A stretch of DNA of 40,837 nucleotides, from NCBI GenBank assembly GCA_015680685.1, contig MNCI01026333.1, positions 42,161 to 82,997 of the forward strand. Reading direction: 5' to 3'. The position numbers and the translations under genes are program-made. The notes under the pieces are model-generated. The model made no database searches and had not been told where the DNA came from. It saw only the letters and a list, made by a program, of their open reading frames with translations. Shown piece by piece: positions 20,477 through 31,242 of the stretch. Position 1 is the stretch's first letter. Each line of letters begins with the position of its first letter. The stretch comes from Gnetum montanum (Eukaryota; Streptophyta; Gnetopsida; Gnetales; Gnetaceae).

Positions 20477-20985
20477 TTGGAAGCACATAAATTGTATATT
20501 CATCATTGTACCTTTTATATTGAAACAACCATAATAAAAATGGAACATTAATGAAAAAATTAATAAATTAATACAAATTATACAAATAACAAATTGATAG
20601 CTTGAAATTTCTATTTTCCGTTTAAAAAGAAATTAAGTACAAAAAAACTATGGTAATTTTCATTGACCCAAATCCTAATAATCAATATAGATTCAACCCA
20701 TCAAACTTAAGAGAAAGAAAAACTTTTTGCTACTGTAATCTCATATTCTTACCTAAATTGCAATAATTAGCAAACTGAACAATGCCAAAGTGGGTAGAAG
20801 TGAAAGAGACTAAGAATTGGAAAATGAAGAAGAACTTGACATACCTAGAAGCCAAATGTAGCAACAATTGTTGCAGACGAAGAGACAATCTTGAAGATTA
20901 GAAATGTGACTACCTGCTACAAAAAGGTGAGAAGTGAAAAGAAACAAAATGAGAAAAAGCAGAGTGTAGAGAAAGATAAAAAAAT

Positions 20986-21087
20986 GAATATGCATGGGAT
21001 TGGAAAAGCCTATAAAAATGAATATGAATGGGATTAGGAAAGCCTAGAAAATGGAATATGAATGGAATTGGGAGGCTTTCACAGTCT
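20986..21087. repeat. Three 34-bp tandem units
   Basis: Units at 20986-21019, 21020-21053 and 21054-21087 share GAATATG.ATGG.ATT and GGAAAAGCCTA-like cores. The third unit is the most worn. The array lies in non-coding DNA between the LINE and an unrecognised region. Confidence 0.8.
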
Positions 21088-23921
21088 TTACCTTTTGCTA
21101 CTATGTCATCATCCTTCACATGCTCTAAAAGAAGGATTAACCTATTTTTTGTGTAGTAGGTACATAGGATAAATGCCCAAGAAATAAGAGCAAAAAGGAA
21201 ATGGGTGTGGAAATAATACTTCTTTCTTCAACTACCCAAATGGCCTTGAGGAAGCATGCATAATAAAATAATATAAGGTCATGCCATGGCATATGATGAC
21301 CATGCAATGCCCCATTCCAATGGTACAATGTTGGTTTTGATACACATGGGTCAATGGGATGGATTACTACCTTAATTAGGACTAAAAAGGAGTTCTCCTT
21401 GATAATGTTCTTAAAAAATTTCATTAACAAAATCTGCTATTTATTTCCATTTCCATTTCATTCTCTTGTCATTACTTTTAATTTCTAACATACAATTTTA
21501 AGTAACAATCCTATGTGGTGAACAATTGAATTTATCGACATCTAGGAACATAATGTTATATTTGATTATAGAGAAAATCACAATCCAAAAGCACAAATTG
21601 GATTGAAGAAAGAGAAAGTAACCAATGTTCTTTTATTAATAAACTAAGAAAGAGAATACATCAATAAAGAAGATGGGACATGGAAAAGTGTAAATATGGA
21701 TGACATAGGTTGAATTTAACATTAACTTAAAATATTAAAGGAGATCTTTAACAAATTTTTGTTGAGTCACCCACTCTTCCTTAATGAGATAATCTTTTCT
21801 AAGTACATCTCAACATCTAGCCAATCCATTGTAGAGATTCTAAATATAGTTAGTAGCATTATTTGCAACATCCTTCTCCTTGTTATCCTTTTTATGTTCT
21901 AACTCTAATACGTTAACTTGATGTGTCCATTCTGCTACATCCTCCTATCATTCTTTCTCTACATGCACAAGATAAGGATAGTAAATAAAAAGAGAGGAAA
22001 TATGAAAGAAAAAGAGAAAATAATAATAATACTGATAATAAGAGAAAATAATAATAATAATTCACTACTTACATGAAGTTAATTATTTTTAATTTGGAAG
22101 ATGCATTCATGATTTAGCAAGTATCAGGCCAAGCAAGTAGCACTCTCTAGTTTCCTAAAATCTATTTAATATTTTTGGTGACCTCTAGATCATCTTCAAG
22201 AATCACATGAAATCCTAAGAAATTGGTAGATTGCACCAATTAATAATCACCTTTAAATTCATAGAACTTTAACTTCCTTAGAAGATATAATTCCTCAAAA
22301 ATAAAGTGTAAAGTATTCTTAGTAATTTGATCACTAAGAATACAAAGAAGAATGACTTCTTCATCTGCAATAGATACCATTTGTCCTAGAGAGCATGATG
22401 AGCCTTTAATGATAATTAAAGGAATCACATTGATGGAAAGGGATCTAGAAGAAAGGATCAGTGATATAGTTTATGGACCCCTAGATAGCATTGAACTCAT
22501 AACCAAAGTCACCTGTAGAGAATGTACTTATGAGAATATTGGTGATGGGGTTGTAGCCTACTAAGAACTAGAATTATGTGAATATTTTCTTCCCAAATCT
22601 TGAATGAAGTATTGTTAGCCAAAGGATACCTGCAACATAAAATGTGGAAACAATATTTCTAAGGAAAGTATTTGAAACATAATAAGAAGTTTGAATTTAA
22701 CTCTACTTCTTCTCCCTTTTGTTTATAACTCAATACCTATTCACTTGAACCTTGCCCATTGTGATACTTATAATTGAAATCAAAGATATTAAATATAAAT
22801 GTGTGTGTATGTGTGATAGAAAAAATGATGATGAAACTTGAAACTTGCTTTTGTTGCCTCTACCTCATCCTTTGTTAGACTTGCTTTCCTAGAATCTCTT
22901 CCTAATTTAGTCTCTAGCACGAAGTTCACTGGCACATTTATACCATAAAAATAAATAGTTAATAAAAAAAGAAAATATATAAATATAAAGAAATATTTTA
23001 TACCTCATCAGCTCCTTCTAGATTACAAGCCTGTATAAGAGTTTTCTTGACCCTTCTAGGAACCATTAATTCTAGTTCTCACAACTCTCTCTTCCTCAAG
23101 GAATTCAAGGTATAAACTAGGATTGTAATAATTAAAGCTCTTCTTATAACATTGTAACTCTAGATAAACATCATAATTAAGGGTACACAACATATGGTTA
23201 AGATTTCCTTGGATTTTTCTTAGTGGGTGTCACAAGTTCCATGGTAACATATAAATGTTTAAAAGAGGAGAGGGACTAATCATACACTATACCAATTTTG
23301 GAATCATGGAGAAGGTAGCTTGAATAAGCATTAACATGGAAAGGGTAGGGATTTCACAAAATGTTATTGTAGATGAACATAAATAGTTGAAAATTGATCT
23401 TGTCCATACAAAAATTTTGAAAAATTTCCTTTGAGGAAGTGTGGAATTACTAACATAATCAAACATGTCCCTCCTATAAAAAGCCTTAAAGTTAGTAGAT
23501 TTCTTGTTAGGTTTGAGACGATGTACCTTAATATGGATAGCTAAGGCCTTTCAAATAATAGCAACTATAATCATAGTCCTTCTAAAAATCATTTTCCAAT
23601 TAGTAATTTTCTAAAGATGGTAAATGTTACATCATTGAGTTATGAAATACATGAAGTAACCCATTTTAAAGATGGAAAAAGCCAATAGTTATGATAATCT
23701 AAAAGTTTTAAGATATATAGAATTCTCAACTTTAGAAAATTAATTAATTATCCATGTTGCAAAGTAATTAATTATTAATTATCCATGTTAAAAACTTAGA
23801 ACACCAAACAAACTATGGAAATCTACTATGCAAAATGTTGATTCAAGGATGTTGTGTTGAAAGACCTCTTTCCCCATGATTTTATAGAAAGATTTACAAT
23901 TCTAGTAGTAGCTAAAAGGCT
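21088..23921. other. No recognisable gene
   Basis: Short open frames on both strands (for example 22240-22428 minus and 22352-22564 plus, which overlap) show no known motif. AT-rich simple-sequence runs occur near 22018-22062 (ATAATAATA-type). Decayed retroelement DNA is likely but not shown. Confidence 0.35.
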
Positions 23922-24748
23922 NNNNNNNNNNNNNNNNNNNNNNNNNNNNNNNNNNNNNNNNNNNNNNNNNNNNNNNNNNNNNNNNNNNNNNNNNNNNNNN
24001 NNNNNNNNNNNNNNNNNNNNNNNNNNNNNNNNNNNNNNNNNNNNNNNNNNNNNNNNNNNNNNNNNNNNNNNNNNNNNNNNNNNNNNNNNNNNNNNNNNNN
24101 NNNNNNNNNNNNNNNNNNNNNNNNNNNNNNNNNNNNNNNNNNNNNNNNNNNNNNNNNNNNNNNNNNNNNNNNNNNNNNNNNNNNNNNNNNNNNNNNNNNN
24201 NNNNNNNNNNNNNNNNNNNNNNNNNNNNNNNNNNNNNNNNNNNNNNNNNNNNNNNNNNNNNNNNNNNNNNNNNNNNNNNNNNNNNNNNNNNNNNNNNNNN
24301 NNNNNNNNNNNNNNNNNNNNNNNNNNNNNNNNNNNNNNNNNNNNNNNNNNNNNNNNNNNNNNNNNNNNNNNNNNNNNNNNNNNNNNNNNNNNNNNNNNNN
24401 NNNNNNNNNNNNNNNNNNNNNNNNNNNNNNNNNNNNNNNNNNNNNNNNNNNNNNNNNNNNNNNNNNNNNNNNNNNNNNNNNNNNNNNNNNNNNNNNNNNN
24501 NNNNNNNNNNNNNNNNNNNNNNNNNNNNNNNNNNNNNNNNNNNNNNNNNNNNNNNNNNNNNNNNNNNNNNNNNNNNNNNNNNNNNNNNNNNNNNNNNNNN
24601 NNNNNNNNNNNNNNNNNNNNNNNNNNNNNNNNNNNNNNNNNNNNNNNNNNNNNNNNNNNNNNNNNNNNNNNNNNNNNNNNNNNNNNNNNNNNNNNNNNNN
24701 NNNNNNNNNNNNNNNNNNNNNNNNNNNNNNNNNNNNNNNNNNNNNNNN
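23922..24748. other. Assembly gap (827 N)
   Basis: A run of N. Open frames spanning it are artefacts of the unknown bases. Confidence 0.99.
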
Positions 24749-25260
24749 TAGCCTAGAATTCCAAATATTAATTTTTAAAGACATTATTTTGCCACTCTAA
24801 AATATGAAAAAGCCTAATTTGGAGCCAACACTTTAGTATTTTTAATATGATTGAACTCTCTAAGATGATTTAAGTCTTAATGGTAGAATCCAAGAAGAGA
24901 AAATTCATTTCAAATAAATTTTAACCCCTTATAGAACTAATTAACAACCCCTAGAATCCATATAAAGAGCATGAAGTATAATGGGAAACCTATCAATGTT
25001 CAAAACCTAGAGAGCATATTAGAGAATGATTGAATCTCAAGTGAATGATCACATGGATGCTCAATAGATTAATGAGATCATAGGTGTTTAAGAAGAGCTT
25101 TGTTAATTAAACAAAGGATTCATAAAATTATGTAAGATATGTCAAAAGAGATTAGAAAATTATCTCATAATTTGGAAGAGAAATGGTCTAAAGTTTAGGG
25201 GAAGATGGTTTTTTTCTTGGACTCCATTAGATAATTAATTAAGCATTAAATTGAACCTTC
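24749..25260. other. No clear gene; leader of the plus-strand Gypsy remnant
   Basis: No motif is recognisable. By position this may be 5' LTR, leader or the start of gag for the element read from 25261 on. Confidence 0.3.
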
Positions 25261-25440
25261 CAACCAAAACCAACATTCACCTAAAGACTAAAACCAAAAT
25301 CAATATCCACCCATAGGCCATAACAAAAATTAGCATCCACAAAGGGATTATTATCGAGATTAATTTTAGCCTCGAGATTAATACCAAAACTAATTTTTAG
25401 GTATGGATTATTATCAAGACCAATCCCCACCTATAGGATA
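25261..25440 (+). repeat. Six 30-bp units coding a 10-residue gag repeat
   Basis: The six units start at 25261, 25291, 25321, 25351, 25381 and 25411, with exact 30-bp spacing and no indels. In one frame they read NQNQHSPKD, NQNQYPPIGH, NKN*HPQRDY, YRD*F*PRD*, YQN*FLGMDY and YQDQSPPIGY. Every internal stop falls on a codon one C-to-T change from Gln. The same frame leads directly into the gag-like sequence at 25441-25680, so the repeat was probably part of the gag protein. Confidence 0.75.
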
Positions 25441-26150
25441 TCAAGATAGTGATATTTTATTACAAGGATAGAGATTAAAACTAGAAGGGGAAGGTTATTA
25501 GAATTGGAAAAAATTAGCAAGAGAATCTTTAACCTATGTTCATGCTAAGAAGATGAAATTTGACCATTATGATGAAGCCTTGAGATCTAGTGCTAAGGCA
25601 AAAGGTTAGCTTAATACCATGAAGAATTATTTTGAAATGTTAAATTCATCAAGTCAAGATCATTTAGATGTGGTCTCTTTATAGTTAAGAGACTTGTTGT
25701 AACATGGAGGAATGGATTGAGATCTCAAGGATTAATTACAAATAAGATTAACTTTTGCCAAGAGTTTGAAGGAAAATTGTTTTAGATTCTTTCTTTAAGA
25801 AGGACAAGATGCAATTTAACTCATTGAGTTTAGGTATATTATGTATTAAAGATTATTATAAGATTTCTATGATCTCTCTAGGTATATTAGTCATCAAGTC
25901 AAAGGTGAATTGGCTTCAAAGTTCATAAGTAAACTACATGTTCAATTACATCCTCGGACACATGCACATAATCCATAAATGGTAGATGAAGCATATAGAA
26001 TTACTAATCATTGTGAGAAATCAAATGAAGTATGTATTACAACTATTTGAAAATAAACTATGGATATGATCGCAAACGAAAAAACTTGATCTAGATGCTT
26101 TTCTTGTAATGAAGATCGGTTCAAGTAGGACTATCCAAAATTACAAGCAA
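25441..26150 (+). pseudogene. Gypsy gag with degenerate zinc knuckle
   Basis: In frame with the 30-bp repeat, the translation gives NWKKLARESLTYVHAKKMKF and DHYDEALRSSAKAKG. Later come YISHQVKGELASKFISKLHV and RCFSCNEDRFK*DYPKL. The last block aligns with a CCHC knuckle (C-x2-C-x4-H-x4-C) in which the first two Cys remain but the His and final Cys are replaced. Gag proteins form the particle that holds element RNA. Several TAG/TAA stops break the frame. Confidence 0.55.
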
Positions 26151-26919
26151 TGATATAAAGGAACAACCGATGTGGCCAAAAAAAAGATCAAGTAACTACC
26201 ATAGGTATGATGAAGAAAATTTCAACATTGGCTAAGTTAGATTTGTGGAAATTTCAATTATTTTTACTTATTTTAAGGGTTTATTAAGGTTCAAAAAGTT
26301 TAATTTTTTATTTATAGTAGAACAAGGAATAATTTTATTTTACCAACTCCAGTTTAGATGTTAAATATATCCCTACTTTCTAAAAAAGTTATTAAATTGG
26401 AACTTGCAAATGAAATGATAGACAATAAACATACTAGGTATGAAGAAATTAACTTTGTCCTTCAAGAAATTTCTTTGGTTAGTGAATTTTTTTAGTTTGA
26501 ACTAGAATAGATTGATGAAATCTTAGGAAGGTATTTCCTAGAAGAATTTAATGTTAACTTTCATTTTGGAACTCATGCCTTAAAAGTGCTAACCATTGAC
26601 AGATTCAAGATTCTAAAGGGGGTAGAAATAGCAAAACAAATTCATACTATAACCATTAAGCAAACTAAGAGACCAATTAACAAAGATACTACTATGTTTA
26701 TTGTAAAAGTAATTCAATCCAAAAATATTTCTAACATTGAGATCACAAAGAAGATAAAAGAGTACAAGAATTTGGTATTTGATGAAACGAGATAGTTACC
26801 ATCAAAAAGAACTATCGAACATGCAATTGATATTTTTCTAGATACAAAACTAGTTTTGAAAGCTGTGTATAAATTTTCTACTTTAAAATTAAGATTATTA
26901 AAGGTATAACTAGATTGGT

Positions 26920-27580
26920 TAGTAAAAGAAAGGAAGATTCATCATAGTATCTTACCTTGGGGACCACCAGTCCTATTTGTCAAAAAGAGGGATGTGACCT
27001 TAAGGCTATGCACTGATTATAGGATGTTAAACAAAGTAACAATTAAGAACACCTATCCTTTTCCTAGAGTTGAAAACCTATTTGATCAACTCACTATAGC
27101 ATGTTATTTTTTCAAGATTGATTTAAAATCAAGTTATCAATAAGTAAGGATTAAATAAAAAGATATTGAGAAAACTGTGTTTAGAATTAGCTATGAATTG
27201 TATGAATTTATGGTAATGTCATTTGGATTAACTAACATACATATAATATGTATGTAATTGATAAATAATATTTTCCAAGAATATCTTGATAAATTTTTTA
27301 ACATATTTATGGATGGTATACATTTTTATTCCAAGTTAACAAGGAAACATGTTGAACATTTAAAAATTACTATGGAAATTCTCAAGCAACATTGGTTAAA
27401 GGAAAAACTAAGTAAATGCAAGCTATTTAAAAAAGAAGCATCATATTTGGACCATATTGTATCTAAACAAGAACTAGAATTAGACTCTTCTAAAATTAAC
27501 ATAGTTCAAGAATGGTCAAAACTTAATGATGTCATAGCAGTTTTCCATATTCTAGATCTAAAAGGTTTTATTTGACATTT
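26920..27580 (+). pseudogene. Gypsy reverse transcriptase, catalytic box altered
   Basis: The frame reads [40 protein letters not shown], then [14 protein letters not shown] and VMSFGLTN. Next come LDKFFNIFMDGIHFYSK and HWLKEKLSKCKLFKKEASYL. The fingers and palm blocks are well kept. The catalytic Y-x-DD box reads FMDG, losing its second Asp. One TAA replaces the Gln of YHQVRI, and a TAA near 27257 interrupts the NAP.TF block. Similar in type to, but different in sequence from, the Gypsy element at 6.9-12.4 kb. Confidence 0.85.
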
Positions 27581-27638
27581 TATTAAAGAGTGTTCTACTC
27601 AAGTGTTTTCCTTAATTGATCTCTTGTAAGAAAAACAT

Positions 27639-28070
27639 ATGCTTAAGTTTGATGAAAGATGCAAGAAGGCATTTCTACGAATAACGATGTTATTAGCAAT
27701 AGTGCCTATCCTGAGAATCCCATATGAAGAATTATCATTCAAAGTATCTACAAATACATATGAAGTAGGGATCAATGCAGTTTTTTTACAAGAAGACAAA
27801 GTGGTATGTTTTGAATTTCATAAATTACGAGAAGTGAAGATAAATTATTCATATTATGATCTGGAAGTGCTAGCAATTGTACATGCTTTAACTATTTAGA
27901 GTCATTATATTTCTGGAAGAATATTTGTATTAAAAACTATTCATAAGAATATAGAATATCTATAGAGACAAACCATCTTAAATAAAAAATAATATAGATA
28001 AGTTGAATTACTTCCTAAATATGAGGTTGAGATTAAGTACATTCCTAGACGAAAATTATAGTGGTCGATG
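27639..28070 (+). pseudogene. Gypsy RNase H domain
   Basis: The frame 27639-27899 holds RCKKAFLRITMLLAIVPILR, FKVSTNTYEVGINAVFLQED and SYYDLEVLAIVHAL. It then passes a TAG and continues as SHYISGRIFVLKTIHKNIEY and YEVEIKYIPRRKL. These follow the plant Gypsy RNase H pattern ('F.L..DAS..G.GAVL.Q', 'Y...E.E.LA.V.AL..WRHYL.G..F...TDH..L.YL', 'F...I.Y.PG..N.VADALSR'). The catalytic Asp positions at the start (DAS) and in TDH are changed (NTY, IHK), so activity is not expected. Confidence 0.8.
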
Positions 28071-28127
28071 TCCTTAGTTGGATGTGGAATTTCATGATGG
28101 TGTTGTAACAACCCCCATCAAAGAAAA

Positions 28128-28977
28128 TGTTGACATTTTGATATGTCAAAACCTTGGAGAAAATGAAGAATATAAAATGTGTGTATGATGGTAGTTTTGT
28201 AGGACCATGAACAAGAATTTCACATGGAGAACCAAGAACAAAATCAATGTTGAGATGTCAAAATGAAGATTAAATGGACAAAATGAGAGCATGGATGAAA
28301 GCAAAGTCTACAAGAAAAACAAAGATGTCCTAAAGAATACCAAGAAGTCTAAAGGCCAAAGAAATGCTCTAGATCTCAACGTGTATTTGGAGGATAGATG
28401 TCTTCTTATGATAGAATACATATATCTAGGAAATTAGATGTTTATAGGTACACATCCCACTATAAACATTTCAGTTTTTAGATAGACATCTCTCGTGTGT
28501 TGGGGGTGTTCATAGCTAGACATTTCATCTTTGACGTAGACGTCTATACTAGCCATTTTATAGCTATTGCATGAGTTCCAAGGAGTTTATCAAAATTCTA
28601 GGGATATAAGACAAAGTGAATTTCTTGGGAAGTGTGCAAGGACTATCATTATCAAATAATTTGAAGACTACTAAAAAAAATCATTTGATTGTCATTTATT
28701 ATACTATAATTTATATATTTTATATGTTGTATGTTGTGAGCTTCATTGCAAGGACTTTGTAAATATAGTTACATATTTTCCTTAATCTTTTTTTTCTTTC
28801 TTGTAGCCCTTCAAGGTTGATGTGCTACTTGCAAGAAGGCATATTCGTTAAGCTTGTTAAGTCCTTGTGGGTTTGAGTGATTTTGTAGTGACAAAACACT
28901 CCAATGTGAAGCTCAAATTTGTAAAGGTTGTGAGATCCTTTAAACCACATTTTGAGCTTGGAGGTTTGAATGGTTTC
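28128..28977 (+). repeat. 5' LTR of the pol-less Copia element
   Basis: It starts TGTTGACATTTTGATATGTC, equivalent to TGTTGAAATTTTGGTCTGTT at 33319. It ends at TTTCA just before the PBS. The U3 part (28390-28550) carries repeated AGACGTCT-type palindromes, the best kept at 28536-28545 (TAGACGTCTA). A TATA-like GGATATAAGAC lies near 28603. Confidence 0.8.
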
Positions 28978-28981
28978 ATAG

Positions 28982-28995
28982 TGATATGAGAGCCC
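28982..28995 (+). other. Primer binding site of the Copia element
   Basis: TGATATGAGAGCCC resembles the initiator-Met tRNA PBS TGGTATCAGAGCCC with two changes, and lies 4 bases after the estimated LTR end. Confidence 0.65.
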
Positions 28996-29030
28996 AGTAC
29001 TCTCAAGTTCATGATTGATGTCTTAAGGGG

Positions 29031-30760
29031 ACATCTTATAGAAAGAGACTAATGTTTGATGGGTTTTACTTTGCATATTGGAAACTAAGGATGAAAGGAT
29101 TCTTAAAATCCATGGAATTTGAAGAATGGGAGTTAATTATTGAAGGCTATACATCACCCATCAACAACATCACAAGAGGACTTAAGCCACAAAGCAAATG
29201 AACTTCTAAAGAGAAGGATAAGTTCATGTATGACTTCAAAGATAAAAATTATTTTTATTGTGCACTAAATAAATCTAATTTTAATAGAATAGCTACATGT
29301 AAACTTTTTGAGGAAATATGGAAAACCTTAGACGAAACTTATGAGGGCATATCTATAGAAAAATAATCAAAACTTTTTGTATTTCAAAGCAAATATAACA
29401 AGCTTAAATAAGGGAGGGAGAAAAGCTTAAGGATTACTTATCTAGAAAAAACGATCTTGTCATAGAAATTAGAGGGTGGTTAAGGACTTTCTAGAAAGTT
29501 ATGTGATTATAAAAATGATTTGAAATTTACAGCCCAAGTTAAGGCCAAAAGTCATTAACATGGAAGAAATTAGAGACTTTTCAATGCTAAAATTTGAAGA
29601 GCTCCAAAGTGCTCTTATTGCTTATGAGATGAATCTCATAAGTGAAGGATCCATAAAGTAAAAGTACATTGCTCTCAAATCTTCATGCAAGGAGAAGGAG
29701 TTGGTTGAACATGAACCAAACGATGAAGATGAATTCGCCCTTCTATCAAGAAGAGTTCAAATACTTCTTTGTAGAAAAGGAAAATACTTCAATCAACCAG
29801 GGTCCAATCAATCTAGTGCAAAAGGTAGAAAAAGTGTAAGAATTTAAAAAATTAAAATTTTGTTGCATTTTCTATACAATGTTGTATGTGTGATGGAAGA
29901 GGCCATGTGACCTCCAACTGTCTAGGTCCTAATAGGATCCATAAGGGAGAGGAATCTTAAGCTGAGTCCAAAAAGAACAACTTCTACACCAACTTTGATG
30001 AAGAATAAAGTGAAGAGAAAGTTGAGATCATGTAAGATTCACATCCCATATACATGGCTCTCACAAAAGATGATAATAGCACAACCATTGATGATGATCA
30101 AAGAATTGAAACTAATAAGGAATGGTATGACCTATTGTGTAATGAACTATTGTCATTTCAAAATATTTTTATAAAGCTAAAGAAGGTTTTAAAGGATAAA
30201 GATCAAGATTTATCTCTAAAAAATGCAAAATATTTAGACTTGTCATAAGAAAACTTAGAGATAATGGTTAAGAAAAAAAAACTAACCCTGTCTTATTGGT
30301 AGATTAAAAAAGAACTTGTAGATACAAAACTTGTGAATGAAAGACTTGTTAAAGGAAAAGAATCTCTTTGCATAATTCTGGGACAAGAAAGAAGTCTACA
30401 TGATAAGAGTAGGTTGATATTTTATCAATAAGAAGAAGCATCAACATAAACTTCATCTAAATAAAAGGATACTCCAAATGTTGAAGTATCAATAGGCACT
30501 CATCCAAACAAAGGATAGCTTCAAGGTTTGACTACTTCACCTATATTAAAAAGATTAGATGCTATTATTATGGTAGATTTGGGCATAAGTAATAGGATTG
30601 CAATTTAAAATATCACCACATGAATACCTATTCATTTCATAAAACTTCTTGGTCTTATCCAAATGCACCTAGAAAGGAAATATTTTAGGAAAACAAGGAA
30701 TTGAAGATAAGTTACAAGGGTAAGGAGAACAAAAAGGTATGGAGAATTAAGTGAAAATAA
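29031..30760 (+). pseudogene. Copia gag, two zinc knuckles and coiled linker
   Basis: It begins near 29031 and reads LMFDGFYFAYWKLRMKGFLK, the hallmark 'F.G.N..YWK.RM..FL' start of Copia gag. FEEIWKTLDETYEGIS (UBN2-type gag core) follows. The first zinc knuckle at 29880-29921 is a complete C-x2-C-x4-H-x4-C (CMCDGRGHVTSNC region). An acidic/Lys-rich segment at 30054-30248 looks coiled (LLSFQNIFIKLKKVLKDKDQ). A second knuckle at 30560-30601 reads CYYYGRFGHK**DC, with its second Cys changed to Tyr and two stops. KKVWRIK near 30735 matches the 'K.VWVPK' seen after gag in SIRE-like elements. Protease and integrase should follow but do not. Confidence 0.78.
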
Positions 30761-31110
30761 TGTGAAAGAACTCTCACCAAAAATTTTGTGAAAGGAAGTC
30801 CCACATTAGAAATAAAATAAATTTGTATGAAAAGAGGAACTTTAAAAGAAGAATCTCATTTCTAATCTCCTTAGAAATCAAGATATCCATCATTAAATAA
30901 GGCAAGTAGAGGTAACTTTTCATTTTCCTATCTTATTTAAAATTCTTAGGAGACTATAATCCATGGCAACTACCCCCTAAACCTTGCATATCTCTTTCCA
31001 CTACATGTCTAGATATCTATCTGTAGACATATACCATTATATTTCTATACATAAAAATAGAAATCTACATCTAAAGATAGAAATATCTATGGGTTTTGCT
31101 TAATTCAAGA

Positions 31111-31180
31111 TAGATGTCTACTAGTCAAGTTAGATGCTTAAATTTTTGTAAAAAGTCCCTGATATCTACAATTATATAAA
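31111..31180 (+). promoter_or_regulatory. Possible internal promoter before the 3' ORF
   Basis: TAGATGTCTA (31111-31120) and weaker relatives at 31003-31030 repeat the palindrome found in this element's own U3. A TATATAAA box follows at 31173-31180, about 63 bp before the ATG at 31243. The arrangement resembles an LTR U3 placed inside the element. This is inference from motif and spacing. Confidence 0.35.
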
Positions 31181-31242
31181 TCCAATACTTCATGTTTTTT
31201 TTTCTCATTCTTTATCATCCAAGCATAGATTACTATGAGAAA

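Larger units (their letters stand above)
25261..28080 (+). mobile_element. Ty3/Gypsy remnant: gag, RT and RNase H, plus strand
   Basis: It contains the Tyr/Gln/Pro repeat, gag-like sequence (YFEMLNSSSQDHLDVV near 25640), a worn zinc knuckle (CFSCNED near 26100), RT (26920-27580) and RNase H (27640-28070). The last readable block, YEVEIKYIPRRKL near 28020-28060, is the region after RNase H where integrase should follow. The sequence then meets the 5' LTR of the Copia element at 28128. Integrase and 3' LTR are missing. Stops throughout show that it is inactive. Confidence 0.8.

Noticed and set aside
20810-21119. Minus-strand Phe/His/Ser-rich frames
   Set aside because: They arise from the 34-bp tandem repeat and AG-rich flanks; no domain is present.
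22240-22564. Overlapping opposite-strand frames as a small gene
   Set aside because: The two frames cover each other, neither matches a family, and the flanks are closed.
23854-24784. Open frames of about 290-300 codons on both strands
   Set aside because: They consist almost entirely of the N gap at 23922-24748 and carry no sequence information.
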